Shown here: in pieces, positions 36,982 to 48,938 of the stretch | How positions within the stretch are numbered: the stretch's first letter is position 1 | How the letters are laid out: every line of letters begins with the position of its first letter | Origin: Adineta steineri | Lineage: Eukaryota > Rotifera > Eurotatoria > Adinetida > Adinetidae | Direction: 5' to 3' | NCBI GenBank assembly: GCA_905250115.1 | Contig: CAJNOI010000118.1 | Location: 4,343 to 68,342, forward strand | DNA: 64,000 nucleotides | Notes under the pieces: model-generated | Databases searched by the model: none | What the model saw: only the letters and a program-made list of their open reading frames with translations | Told to the model about the DNA's origin: nothing | Translations under genes and position numbers: made by a program

Positions 36982-38135
36982 AAATAAAATAAATACACTG
37001 TATTTTTCTTGTTATTATTGATCTGTTTTTCTCAAAGAATGAATCGATGGAACAAAAAACATTTTCGATAAATAATATTTATCAATAGATAAAAACCCTA
37101 GAATATTTCATTCATCGAAATGATCTAGTTGTATAAGAATACATAATACTAATAATAGTTTTATAGTTTATTTGACAGACTTTGATTACAGATATGTAGA
37201 TGCCTGGACTATATATTCCTTGACATTCATGACAGAAATCAATATGCTTTCTTTAGAAATAGATGTAATATATTTTTCTCTATTAGAATTTCAGTAATAT
37301 GAAGAAACAAAAAACGACATTAAAATGTTAATAGTATACATTTGTTTGACGACTACCTTGAATATTTCAAAATTGATTACAATGTAGGTTTATATAATAA
37401 ATTTTTTCAATAAAAGAATAATTATTTTACATGAATAAACACTTCGAACATGTACTCTCATTTATTCGGAATGACATAACGATTAATATTTCACTTGATA
37501 TAACCATCAAAAGAATTATTCTTCTATAAATTATCTATTTGCTAAGGTTTGTTTCAACCTCTTATTGTATTCTTTCTCTTTTGTTACAGTTAATAATATA
37601 CTATTATTATTATTTGTCTAATAATTGCTGTTATCTGATTCATAGAAGCGAAATACTTTTCATTTGATACATATTATTATATAAGAGACAGAGAGAGAGA
37701 AAATACAATAAAAACATGTAGTTATATTAAACCAATACTCTTTATGCTATGTTTGCATATAGAACGATTAGTTAATTGATCTATCGGACTCAGTTTCAAT
37801 GTCATTGCCTGTCAATATCGTGCTGTTTGTTACTAAGAAAAACAATGAGGTCTCCAATGGAACTTGTCCTTGATTATATTGTTACTACTGATTGCATTCT
37901 ATGTCTGTTTCCTCATATGTAATAGTTATAATTTTTGAACTACTGCAAGTCTAATTATGATTATCATATATATACGATTTTAATTATAAAATATAATACA
38001 CAATATAAATATTTTTTCCATTTTTTAACATAAAACCTGTGTAATAAAAAAATGATTTATTAAAACTGAAGACTAAGTGGAAACTGACAGTTAGTGATGA
38101 TAGAATGGGAAAAAAAAGTAAATATAAAAAAGAAA
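36982..38135. other. Intergenic, nothing recognised
   Basis: Holds the GPCR 3' end (AATAAAATAAA just after the stop), AT-rich sequence and a GAGAGA run near 37690. No gene seen. Confidence 0.5.
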
Positions 38136-38238
38136 CGCTGCGAGTAGGATTCGAACCTACGCGGGAGAACCCATCTGATAGCTTGTCATGATACTTTATG
38201 ATTCAAGTCAGACGCCTTAACCACTCGGCCATCACAGC
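38136..38238 (-). tRNA. tRNA-Ser(UGA), intron-containing, copy 1
   Basis: On the minus strand the acceptor GCTGTGA pairs with TCGCAGC. The D-arm is GGCCGAGTGGTTAAGGC (A box) and the T-arm GGTTCGAATCC (B box). The anticodon stem is TCTGA/TCAGA with loop C-T-TGA-A, giving anticodon UGA. About 22 bases of intron follow the purine after the anticodon, the canonical position. The long variable arm (GGGTTCTCCC) is typical of tRNA-Ser. A T-run pol III terminator follows directly (about 38126-38135). Confidence 0.92.
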
Positions 38239-38725
38239 ACGTTAATCATTTCGATTTATAACAATCACTAGAAGGCAATATTCATTTATAGAAAATAACA
38301 TCATATTCAATTAATATCAAAGTTTTTGTTTTCAATAAAATCTGTAACATATAAACTTATTTAATAAAGAAAGTATTTAAGTAATAAAATAGATCTGTTT
38401 GTATAGTATAAAATTAATATAATTATTTCGACTGCAAAAGTAAATTCATTTATGATAAGAATCATATCGACTGAAAAAAGATAATTTTGTTTCATGATTT
38501 ATTCAATAATCTTTGATAATAATTGTTATGATTGATTTATTTTTAAAGAAAAATAATAATTCTACACATTTAATATTACAAAAAACTATAAAATTTATTT
38601 AATAATTTTATTTTTATTGTATTAAATTACTATTGTGCATTAGTGTAAAAATGAATGGTAATAATATTTTTTATTAATAGGAGAATAAAAGAAAAAAACG
38701 TGAGTGTAATTGGAAAAAAAAGAAA
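38239..38725. other. Spacer between tandem tRNA genes
   Basis: 487 bp of AT-rich sequence with no feature. The bases flanking both tRNA 3' ends are shared for about 15 bp. Confidence 0.5.
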
Positions 38726-38828
38726 CGCTGCGAGTAGGATTCGAACCTACGCGGGAGAACCCATCTGATAGCTTGACATAAGTTTCTATGATTCAAGTCA
38801 GACGCCTTAACCACTCGGCCATCACAGC
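38726..38828 (-). tRNA. tRNA-Ser(UGA), intron-containing, copy 2
   Basis: The mature part looks identical to copy 1 (38136-38238), with the same boxes, anticodon UGA and T-run terminator. Only the intron differs, in its middle. Both introns keep a CAAG segment able to pair with the anticodon-loop CTTG, as expected for a splicing-competent pre-tRNA. Confidence 0.92.
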
Positions 38829-39061
38829 ACGTTTGTAATATGATTTTGAATCGATGTCATTGATCACAAACGTTGTTCTGTAGAGCGATATAACGATCAA
38901 AATAAAAGCAAATATTTTCAAACGATTAAATTCTTGAAAAAACATGTAGTTTATCATTGATACTTCTATCAATAAATAATTCGTTTAATTATTTTAAGAA
39001 ATAAACTATAACTATTTTTTTACGTTATAAATAATTATATAAACAACAAATAAATCTATAA

Positions 39062-39805
39062 TTATTTTTTAATGTTTTTTGGATCAAGATTATGTCGTTT
39101 TAAATGCCAACCACAATATGTATGACCACAACATTTACATTCTTTTTGCCATGTATCTGTTCCACAGGTATCACATTTTCGTTGAATTGATGGTGGATAT
39201 TTTGGTTTCGTTGTAACAATTGATGTAACAGATGATGGAGTCGATGGTTCTTCTGGTTTTTCAATTTTCGGTTCATTTTCTACTAAAAGTTTTACTTGTA
39301 TTGATGATTTCCAATCAATTGGTTGAGAAATAATTTCAATACGTGGATAATATTTCTTATTTTCAATACCTTCTTCAATTTCATCGATATGATGAGTTAA
39401 TTTCTCAATATCTTCTTCTATAAAATTTTCTCGTTCCATTTTTTGTTGAATATTATCAGTTATTTGATTTAATTGAGACTCAATTTGAGTACGTGATTGT
39501 TTAGAATATATATCAAGTTGTTTTCTAGCATCATCAGCAGTTTTTCGTAGTTGTTCTTTTAATTCTTGTTCCCATTCATCAATTTTAGTCCAAGCATCAA
39601 ATTTTGTTGGATCAATCGTTGGTGCAATTGTATTATAATAATATTCTTGTAATGTATTACGTCGAGTCACAACATTTTCAAGTTCAACTGAAAGATTTTG
39701 ACGATGAACTTGAAAATGTTTAACACAAAAAATCTTTTTACATCCAACACAAGGTACAATACCTTCTTGTTTATCACAATCAGGACATATAGCTTTTGTT
39801 GCCAT
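39062..39805 (-). CDS. B-box-like zinc-binding protein with coiled coil
   Basis: The start M-A-T-K-A-I-C was chosen (247 aa); an upstream in-frame Met at 39889 is possible but less typical. An N-terminal Cys/His cluster (C-P-D-C, C-V-G-C, F-C-V-K-H-F-x-x-H) resembles a B-box-type zinc finger. About 100 residues of charged coiled coil follow (W-E-Q-E-L-K-E-Q-L-R, Q-S-R-T-Q-I-E-S-Q-L). After a Pro/Ser/Thr linker comes a C-terminal zinc cluster, C-D-T-C, C-x-C-C, Y-C-G-W-H-L-x-x-H. From memory, similar proteins form multigene families in bdelloids. TRIM-like scaffolding is possible, but there is no RING domain and the function is unknown. Confidence 0.75.
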   Translation of the reverse strand: MATKAICPDCDKQEGIVPCVGCKKIFCVKHFQVHRQNLSVELENVVTRRNTLQEYYYNTIAPTIDPTKFDAWTKIDEWEQELKEQLRKTADDARKQLDIYSKQSRTQIESQLNQITDNIQQKMERENFIEEDIEKLTHHIDEIEEGIENKKYYPRIEIISQPIDWKSSIQVKLLVENEPKIEKPEEPSTPSSVTSIVTTKPKYPPSIQRKCDTCGTDTWQKECKCCGHTYCGWHLKRHNLDPKNIKK

Positions 39806-40293
39806 TATGATGAATGTTGTGAAGGTAATATAAAAATCTTTTTCTTTCTTTCTTACATAATCATTTGTTCTTTTTAGTAATAAAATCAAGAATAGAGGGC
39901 ATTAGATTGACGATATTACAATAATTTTAAATTAAGTATAAAATTATTAATCATTCGATTGAAAAATATTTTCTAAAAAGCTAACGTTCATTTCGTAAGC
40001 ATCAGATAGATTTAACTAAAAGCTAAAATTGCTTGTACATTTCATAAATCATAGAAATAATTTATTATATTGATTCTCTTTTCGATAATGTTCTAGCATA
40101 TCATTTTATATATACATAGCCCAAAGGACTGAATAATTGTGTTGCATATAAAATTTATCGATCTTTATCATTTTATCTCTGGAATGAGATACACGTGTAT
40201 CATAGATCATGACAAAAAATAACAACACAGTTGAATGTTTCATCTATTAGAAATTATTTTATTGGCGCTTTCGTTGTATTAAAATTATTTCAT
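39806..40293. other. Intergenic between divergent genes
   Basis: AT-rich region between the B-box-like gene and the unknown gene at 40294. AACAACACAG ending at 40230 could be a splice or trans-splice acceptor for the latter, whose frame is open from 40213. Confidence 0.4.
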
Positions 40294-40955
40294 ATGCATC
40301 ACCAATCATTAGACACAACTGCGATATCCAAACAAACTTTACATAATAATAATCATAATAATGAAGATTCGATTGAACTTATTGGTACAGCTAAAACACT
40401 GCAACGAGCGATGTCAGTTTGTAAATTGAGTGAAATGTTAGATTGTATTAAAGATATGAAAACATATGCAAGAACTATCGAAAAAGATTTACCAGATTAT
40501 TTACATACAATTCATATTGATAATAAAACTGAAATGAATATAACAGAATTTAAAATTGATGATTTTCTTCAATTAGCTAAACAACGTTTCGATAATAATA
40601 ATAATCAGTATATTCTTCTCAATGATTTAATCGAACAAAAACTAGTAAATTTATTATATATTGAAACTAAAAAGTTGTTTTTAATGTTGTTTTTTTTGTA
40701 TAGAAATCAAATGAATCTCAATTACAACATAATCAGGAAAAATCTTTAGTAGACAAACAAGTTGAATATATGAAACATGTAATTGCTGCACAGCCATCAG
40801 CTCTTGAAGCGATTTATTTAGAAGCATTACTCAATCCAGATCAATGGCAATATAATCATCATCTTCTTCAAACATCGCCTATAGATATTTTAACATCAAG
40901 TGAACGCAAACGATTAGATGAAATTTTGAATAAAACTTATGATTATAAATCATAG
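40294..40955 (+). CDS. Unknown protein, two exons
   Basis: Exons 40294-40644 and 40704-40955 (200 aa), phase 0 with a 59-bp intron. The first in-frame ATG was used. The frame stays open to 40213, so the N-terminus may be longer if a leader is spliced at 40230. The protein is soluble-looking and mostly helical, with an Asn/His-rich N-terminus, then L-S-E-M-L-D-C-I-K-D-M-K-T-Y and a C-terminal part with P-S-A-L-E-A-I-Y-L-E-A-L-L and S-S-E-R-K-R-L-D-E-I-L. I do not recognise the family. The regular exon and intron layout supports a real gene. Confidence 0.65.
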
Positions 40956-43900
40956 ACAAGACTTGATTAACTTTCTTCTTCTTTTTCTTATATTCATGCC
41001 GTGTGCAGCACATTTCCTGTCTTTTTGAACTCGTGTGGAGTTCTTTTTTACTTCTTGAATATGAATATATTCGAGGTAGGAAACGTCTTCCGGTGATGAG
41101 CGAACAAAAACACAGTACGTGTCATCATTTCCTCGAATGTGAAATTTTTTTTCTTTCAGTCATTTAATTATAAATCAAGCAGAATTGAGAAATATAAGCT
41201 AAACAAACTTATTATTCGTATCAAGAGAAAAGTGGATAGTTTGTATATGACTCCCTACTGATGAACAAGATATAAATACACTCACATCGATTATATGATA
41301 CGATTGAAAAGGATTAAGAAAAGAAAACTTTTAAAAACAATTGTTAGTGACACAAGATTTTCTTTTGTTATTAATAAATCGAGAGAGAGAGAGGGAATAA
41401 CACATGTTCAGCTGTTCCCTCATCTCTTAGAGAGCTAATTATGAATATCAATAGTGCGCGTAGACAAACTAAATTGGGATATTTTTTATTCACCCTGCTG
41501 ACTACTTTTGTCGGACTGACATTTCTTTCTTTCTTTTTACGATTGATAGACTTTTTACTTGCTCAGTAGTAGTTGTTGTTATTTTTCTCATCTTTTTCTA
41601 TCTGACATACATACTTCCAAGAGTGCAAAGTAACGAACTTACCAATAAGTAAAAATATACAAAGAGAGAGAGAGAGATAGGAACGAATGAGAAAAAAGTA
41701 ATAACAAGAGTATGTTAATCGATTACATAAGATTCATGCTGGTTTTGCACTCTTTTGTCTCTATTTCTTCTCCTATTTCAACCGTTAAAAATAGAGAAGA
41801 AACTGAATCATCATCTAATGAACATCTATAAATGTGTGATCTTTAAAATTACATCTATATTTCACACTTAAATAAAAAAAGGTGAAAACGACTCATCACC
41901 TTGTCACTAATCTTAGTTAAAAAAGAAGAACCAATATGTCTATCAATTTTAATAATAAATTAGTTTTGATTGTACTTTATTAAAATATAATCATGATTGT
42001 ATTCTGCCACTTGAATGATCAAACGAAACAAGAAAAAAAGAGAAAGGTGTGAAGAAATCATGAACTTTGTTTCATTTGATTCAATGTATGAAAGGTATTT
42101 TTTAGAGATTTTTCAATTCGTTCTTATACATTATCGAAATATCATTCTGCGATCTTGATGTCTAACGAGCGGCATCGATCATTATCACAAGGAAAAAAGA
42201 GAAGAATGAATGATTATCCCTTATTATTACATACACATTATTGCGGCATCATTGACACTTGGGTGATGGGTGAAGCCGTTTTTATTAGTTTTCTTTCTTT
42301 TCAAAGAAGAAGGTGTCAAAAAAAGACCACTTTGCTCCTTTCTCTCTCTCTCTCATTTGCTATGTTTTTTTTTTGTCATGATAAGTTTCTTTTTTCTCAT
42401 AAACGATAGTTAGTGTGTATATATTGTCTTTGATCTGACAGACAGCAGTAGATTTTCTGCAAAGAAGTGTTTGTTCACATCGTGCCACTTATTTTCTATT
42501 TCAGTGCTATCTATACGCACAGTAGGTCTAGTATATTTTATAATGCAGAACAAATTTATATGAAAAAATAACAGATGCGTTTCTTTTTATGATGTGATAC
42601 CTGTTCTTATAGTAAAGTTTTTTGAATAACGATGGAATGTTTAAGACAAAATGTATTCATTGTCTGTCGATGCCATTCTCACTTTATTTCATCTAATAGT
42701 GTGAAAAAGATGTCTTGTTAAGATAGAAAAAGAATGTGATAGTGGTATTGTCTGATGGACAAGATTTAAAAATGTGTTGATGATAGAATGAAGAAAGAGA
42801 CTACGAAGATGATAATGATGATAATGTCTCCGTTTATATTTTAGTCAGACAGTTTTCTGTTTTCTTTTAACACCCCCTACTATCACTATCTATCATATAT
42901 ACACGAAACGATGATCGTCTCGTTCAAGCAATTATATGTTAGTGTTGAGGAAAATATGTGGGCGGGTTATGTTTATTTTAGAAAGTTCGATTCCAAACAA
43001 GATGAACAATATTTATTCTTCTGAATGATCGAATGAATTAAAAAAATCTGTTTTGAATCTTGAAATGAAAATAAAATAAGATGATATTACGTCTTTTATA
43101 TCCCAATGGATAACTAAAACAATATACATATATACACTTGCTTATGCATATGATGATGATGATCACCATCATGATGGTTAACATTTCGTTATCTATATTT
43201 TTTTTGTAAAGTGCACGACATGATTTGATAAAAAGTTAGATAGATCCATTATTCTTTTGATGAACATTGAATACCACTTGATAAGTATGTGTACAATTGA
43301 CAATTGGTTGAAAAATATACGATAAATTATTATTAATGTGATGTAATAGAGAACAAAATTGTCTCGAATACAGTGAGAGATATATCGTTTTTTGAATCGA
43401 ATGAAATTAGAGAAATGTCTGTTATCACCACATGTTTCAAATAAAGAAGATGGGACAGGAGAAATTTTTTAGCTCGTAATTCAACGCAATTCGATCGATT
43501 ATTCTCAGCATGGATTTAATTTGTTCATTTTTCGAATTGTCATCTAAAACATCTGGGGCGGAACAGATCGAATTCGTTTGTCTATGTGCAGCATCAAATA
43601 TAAAAATGAACTCACTCACTACTAGATGATGAACGTAACAAAATAAAGGTGTAATCGTTCCTTGTTCAACTTTTCCGGCTCATCGATTATGATCAAACAA
43701 CGAGAAGAGATCATCGTTAAAATTTGAGATCAAGGTAGACGATGCAATAACATCAAACAATTCAATTCGATAGACATGAATGTTCATGACCAACAAGTGG
43801 ACAATTGGGAAATACACATGAAGTCACTAACGAGAAAATGTTGATAAAGAAGAAAAAATTATTATTTTATATAATGATGTCAGCTTGGAACAATTTCAAG

Positions 43901-44529
43901 CATGTCTATTTTTCAATTGATATAAATCAACTATAAAAGTTTTTACTCTGTTGTTTTGTTTTATAATATTATATATTCTGTTTAAATTATGTTGAATAAC
44001 TAAATATATGAGTATGAAAGAAAAAAAAGTATTTTAGGAACGTATGCAAAAATTTCAAGAGGATAATGCGTTTCTTTTTTCTATTGGTTGATTCGTTCAT
44101 ATCGAAAAAAAAATTTTCTATTGGTGAAATCAGTAGCAAAAAAAAACCGAAGAACAACACAGCATGAATTCTCCAATCAGTATCCTGTAGTTACTTCTCT
44201 TGCCCTTCTATAACGATCTTTTTTTTTCTATATAGGAAAAATTTGCACGGTTGGAGATGACACAGGCATTTCCTTTTTCGTATCTTTCTCTGCTCGTTAG
44301 AAGTAATACATATATACTTTCTTCAATACTCCGAATGGTTGATCTACACCTCGGGAGTTCTTTTTCATAGTCTCAGTATAATACAAAACAGATATTCAAG
44401 AGAGAACAAATAAACAAAAAAAGAAAAAGAAAGAAAGATTACAATATATTCTCTCTCTTTTTTCTTATTGGTAGATTTAATTTCTCTTCTTCTCTCTCTC
44501 GTTTTCTCTCTTTTTTTCTCTCGCTTGAC
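40956..44529. other. 3.6-kb gene-free region upstream of the Zic gene
   Basis: AT-rich with GA/CT microsatellites (about 41382-41394, 41661-41676, 42337-42352), ATG-trinucleotide patches near 43148-43162 and long pyrimidine runs approaching 44530. No coding sequence is recognised. By position it is the likely cis-regulatory region of the developmental gene downstream. Confidence 0.5.
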
Positions 44530-44757
44530 AACAACGACAAAAAAAATCCTACACTGCTGTGTATGTGTCTGTGCTTGATAGGTTGCCTACTGGAGTCATT
44601 ATTGCAGTATCAATAGCTAGATCCTGGTGAGCTTATAGGCACCGTACGACGCACACCTCTCCCTTCAAGTTCTCAATCCTGTGGAGCATCGCAAAAAAAC
44701 CGACAAGTGCCAACCCCTATCGAGTTTGTTGACAACAAAAAAACGACAAATCGCACA
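44530..44757 (+). other. Probable 5' UTR exon of the Zic gene
   Basis: A less AT-rich stretch follows a long TC-rich tract and ends at a good donor (ACAG/TAAGTAG context, GT at 44758). A matching acceptor lies at 44821-44822 or 44829-44830, just before the ATG at 44838. The start coordinate is a guess. Confidence 0.45.
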
Positions 44758-44837
44758 GTAAGTAGTTCACGGCATGAGAATAATTATTAAATTTATTTAT
44801 TTTTGATTTTTTTTTTAAATAGTTTTATAGTATATCA

Positions 44838-46731
44838 ATGTTTGATCCAACAAGTCCATCTGCTGATCGTAATGGTGGTGCTGGTGAAAGTACAAATAAT
44901 ACAACAACATCATCATATCCAAGTCCCTATGCACCAGTTACATATCGACCATTAACATCAACTCCATCATCATCTTCAATATTTAATGTACCCGGTTCAA
45001 CATCATTAAATTCAATCGATGATCAACAACAACGTCGAGCAGATTTTTCATCTTATCCTGGTACATCACCACCATTTTCAACTACACAAGATCCATTAGC
45101 AGCTTCAAGTTTTATGTAAGTTCTAAATTTAATTTTATATCTATTTTCATATATCTATTCATTTAATAAACAGGACATATCCTATGTTCGATCCAGAACA
45201 GTATGCTAATACACAATATTATTCACGCTATGTTACGGCTGGTTCACATATTGATCCAGCAACACAAACAGCATTTTTACCATATTTTCATCCTTCATAT
45301 CGACAAGGACTTAGTACAACATGTAATGTTACAAATATTTCAAATGGTAAAAATGATACTTATGTATGTAAATGGATTGATCCTGATACACATCGAATAT
45401 GTAATCGTGCATTTGCTTACATGCAAGACATTGGTAAGTTAAATATATACATCCAATCATAGTAGTTTTAATGAAAAGAAAAAAAGAAAGAAAGAAAGAA
45501 AGAAGAAAAAAACGTCGGAAATGAGTCTCCCGTTGTGCTACTGAAATAATGATGAGGTTAAACAGATGACAAAAATGTGTGTATGTATATGTGTATATAT
45601 ATGTTCTGTTCACTATATAAATGAAGCTTATTAGTAAAGACATAATAATCATGGCATTTTGTCCTTCGATTTACTTCTTCTTCTTCTAGTCACTCATCTT
45701 ACTGTTGAACATGTGGGCGGACCTGAACAATCAGCACACACATGTTTATGGCTTGATTGTCCAAGACATGGTCGTGCATTTAAAGCTAAATATAAATTGG
45801 TCAATCATATTCGTGTGCATACCGGTGAAAAACCATTTGCTTGTCCATTTGCACGTTGCGGAAAAGTATTTGCACGTTCAGAAAATCTTAAAATTCATAA
45901 AAGAACGCATACTGGGTAAGTTAAAAATTTCTCGTAAATTTTTTATATCTATGAAAAAAATGTTTTATTTCAATTTAGAGAACGACCATTTGCATGTAAC
46001 TTTTGTGAACGAAGTTTTGCAAATAGTTCTGATCGAAAAAAACATCAACATGTTCATACAGCAGATAAACCATATAATTGTCGAGTTAGTGGATGTGATA
46101 AAACATATACTCATCCATCATGTAAGAAAATTTAATAATAATAATTACTTTTTCTTTAATAAAAAATATTAATTTTCATTCTTTTTTCTTCTTAGCTTTA
46201 CGTAAACATATGAAAATGCATGAATCACAAGGACAAGATTCTACATCATCAGCAGCAACAAATTCTTCGTCGGGATCAGCAAATGATTCTTGTATGAAAC
46301 GAAATAATCTGCATCGACGTGCAGGTGAAAATGAACGATCACCATCACCATCATCAAGAATGCATCATAATTCCCAACGACGTCGTCGTTCATCTCGAGA
46401 CAGTATGAATACACATCTTCATCTTCAACAACAGCAACAGCAACAACAGCAACATCAATTACTACAATCAAATCATTCATCAATGAATACAACTGCAACA
46501 GATAGTTGTTCTGAATCACCGCCATCATTTGAAAATCTTGCACCAATGAAAGCTGCTTTGGCACGTATGCATCATCCTCAACCACCAACGGGACCACCAG
46601 CAACATCAACAGATTGGCCATTACATATGCATACAATGAGTGCATATCATCATCCACACGTTTATCATCCTCATCATGCTGCTGCTTTACAACAACATTA
46701 TTATCATCGACAAACAGGACTTAATTTTTGA
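44838..46731 (+). CDS. Zic/odd-paired family zinc-finger transcription factor
   Basis: Five exons: 44838-45115, 45174-45433, 45690-45915, 45979-46121, 46196-46731 (480 aa). A Ser/Thr/Pro-rich N-terminus precedes five C2H2 fingers with Zic-specific sequences. Finger 1 is C-K-W-I ending [10 protein letters not shown]; finger 2 [22 protein letters not shown]; finger 3 [10 protein letters not shown]; finger 4 [10 protein letters not shown]; finger 5 T-Y-T-H-P-S-S-L-R-K-H. The finger 1-2 spacing and linkers (H-T-G-E-K-P-F) distinguish Zic from Gli and Glis. The C-terminus is low-complexity, with a Gln run and many His, Ser and Pro. Zic proteins are nuclear regulators of neural and mesodermal development. 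Confidence 0.95.
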
Positions 46732-48111
46732 CTAAATTCTTATAAATATTCTATGTATTTGTGTGTGCGTGCGTGTGAGTGTGTGTGTATCGCATTGCTT
46801 GAACTTTTTTTTCTTTTTTTGTTCGTTTGCTTTCATTTCAAGACACGTATTTTTTGCTTGTTATTACACAGAAAGTTTTACAATATTAGAAAACAAAAGC
46901 ATTTGAATCTAGTTATAATTATTTAATTTCATGTATATACATATATGTATAAGTGGGAATGATTATCAATTGGTTCATTTAACATTAAGACGTTCGTTCA
47001 TCTAAATCAACACACTAATAACATGATGAGCTTAACATTGAATGTCTCCACCCTAAATCACGCATACACACAAACGACGACAACAACATATTGTTTTGTT
47101 CGTTATTCTTATGTTTTTTTTTCATTCCAATTGAATGAGTTGAATACAACACATCCATCTCACATTAATAATTACTTTTTTTCTTCTATTCGATTTCTAT
47201 TTTATTCGATGCGGACGGATCAAACATACAATCGAATATTGAAATAAAACTTTCTTCTTATCGGTAGCAAGAGACCTCCTAAAGAGAATGTTCTCTCTCT
47301 CTCTTCGCACCTATTGATTTTCGTATATATACATATAGTCTATTGTTCTTCGAACTAATCCTAGCAGGGGTGCCACGTCTATATAGTCGGCCGTTCAATT
47401 ACTGAACATTGCCATACAACAAGAGAAGAATACACGAAGTCTGATGTCATCCTTGACTACATTCTACATATATATATGTCTTATATTCTATGTAATCAAT
47501 TTTTCAATTGTCTACTTATATATCATCTATTCAAGAAAGGAGTGGAATGTCATCGTTTATCGATAGCTAGAAGGAAGATGATCATCATCATCATCATCAT
47601 TTTCCACTGCAGGATGCGCTAATTGTTCAATTTGTCTGTCTATATATATATATTATATATTAAATTTGTACATATGTGTGTGTGAGAAAAGCTCTTCACA
47701 AACACTAGGTGGTGACAAAACTCAAATTAGAACCTCATTTACGCTAACAAAAAGGAACTTTTCTTATTTCAAATAATCAGTCAGTCAATCAATCAATGCA
47801 ATGCTTGACAGATGCCTTCTTACCTGTCGCAAAGAAGAAAAAACATACTTTTCACACCTACTTCTTCAATGATGAAAGACCCCATATGTATCGCACATTA
47901 AATAAGTTTGCTTGTTTTTATTGAAATGAAATATACAATATGAGAAAATGTTATTGAGATTCATAGTTAATAAATACAGACAAACAACTACGACAAAAAA
48001 AATGAGAATTGAAACAAGCACACGTATATATATATAGATAAGGATGACCATTCAATTTGTTGACTATGGACATCTGACCCAAATAGTAGATGAGATTAAT
48101 GAATATTAGAT
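46732..48111. other. 3' region between convergent Zic and VAMP genes
   Basis: Contains a TG/TGTG(C) repeat near 46760-46788, ATC repeats near 47581-47600 and AT-dinucleotide runs near 47643. It probably includes the Zic 3' UTR. No gene is recognised. Confidence 0.5.
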
Positions 48112-48786
48112 TTATTTCTTTCCAAGGCGATTAAATGCAATTATTACTAAAAAAATATATTTTATAAGATAAATCAATACATTATTGAATTAACTTACTA
48201 ATAATAATAAAAATAACTGCAACGACAATTCCAGCAATGCACACATTTGTCTAAAGAGAAGAAGAAGAAAAACCATTGATAATCGATGTATAAAAATTAG
48301 CTATACTTTTGCATTCTTCCACCAATATTTTCGACGTAATGTTTTCGTTGTTTGATTATATGTCGAAGCTGATGTTTCAAGATCATCAGCACGTGTCATT
48401 AAATTATTTAATGCAACATCACGATCTAATAATCTATCAATATTTTTTTTCATAACACCAACAACTTCTTGTACTTGACCATGAAGTCTAATCATATTAA
48501 TAAAATTAATAATTCGAATAAATTTTAAGAATATATTTTTACTTTTTTACACCTTCACCAGCAGTTGATCGTGTTGTATCACTAATTCAAAAATTTACAA
48601 AATATAAAGTTATGATGAATAAAAATATTTATTTACGAATCGATTTGAATATCGAGTGCATCATCATCATCATCTCGAATAGATGACTAAAATAGAAAGA
48701 AATAGTTGGTTATTCAATACTTATGAATTTTTATCATTTAAATAATTTACATAAGTTTGTGGACGAGTATATCCTGCTGTAGCCAT
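48112..48786 (-). CDS. VAMP: Synaptobrevin/VAMP R-SNARE
   Basis: Six small exons on the minus strand: 48786-48751, 48686-48637, 48581-48543, 48487-48307, 48250-48199, 48146-48112 (130 aa). The N-terminus is short and acidic (D-D-D-D-D-A-L-D). The SNARE motif runs from L-H-G-Q-V-Q-E-V-V-G-V-M to the membrane-proximal R-R-K-Y-W-W-K-N. The zero-layer Arg is in I-D-R-L-L-D-R-D. A C-terminal membrane anchor follows (I-A-G-I-V-V-A-V-I-F-I-I-I) with a short luminal tail. This is the VAMP1/2/3-type vesicle SNARE for exocytosis. The short exons fall outside simple ORF calls and rest on phase-consistent GT-AG sites. The stop of CACYBP lies 152 bp upstream on the same strand. Confidence 0.92.
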
Positions 48787-48938
48787 TTGTTTTAAGAGAT
48801 TGTTTCTATTTTTCTAATAAAAAAAAGATCATAATCTAGAAAACAAACTAATATCATAAAAATGTAAACTTAAAGAAAAAAGAAAGAAAACATCACAATA
48901 TCTCGAAATGTAAATGTCTCTTATTTTTGTTCGATTCA

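Noticed and set aside
46241..46657. 138-codon minus-strand frame over the last Zic exon
   Set aside because: Antisense shadow of His/Gln/Ser-rich coding sequence.
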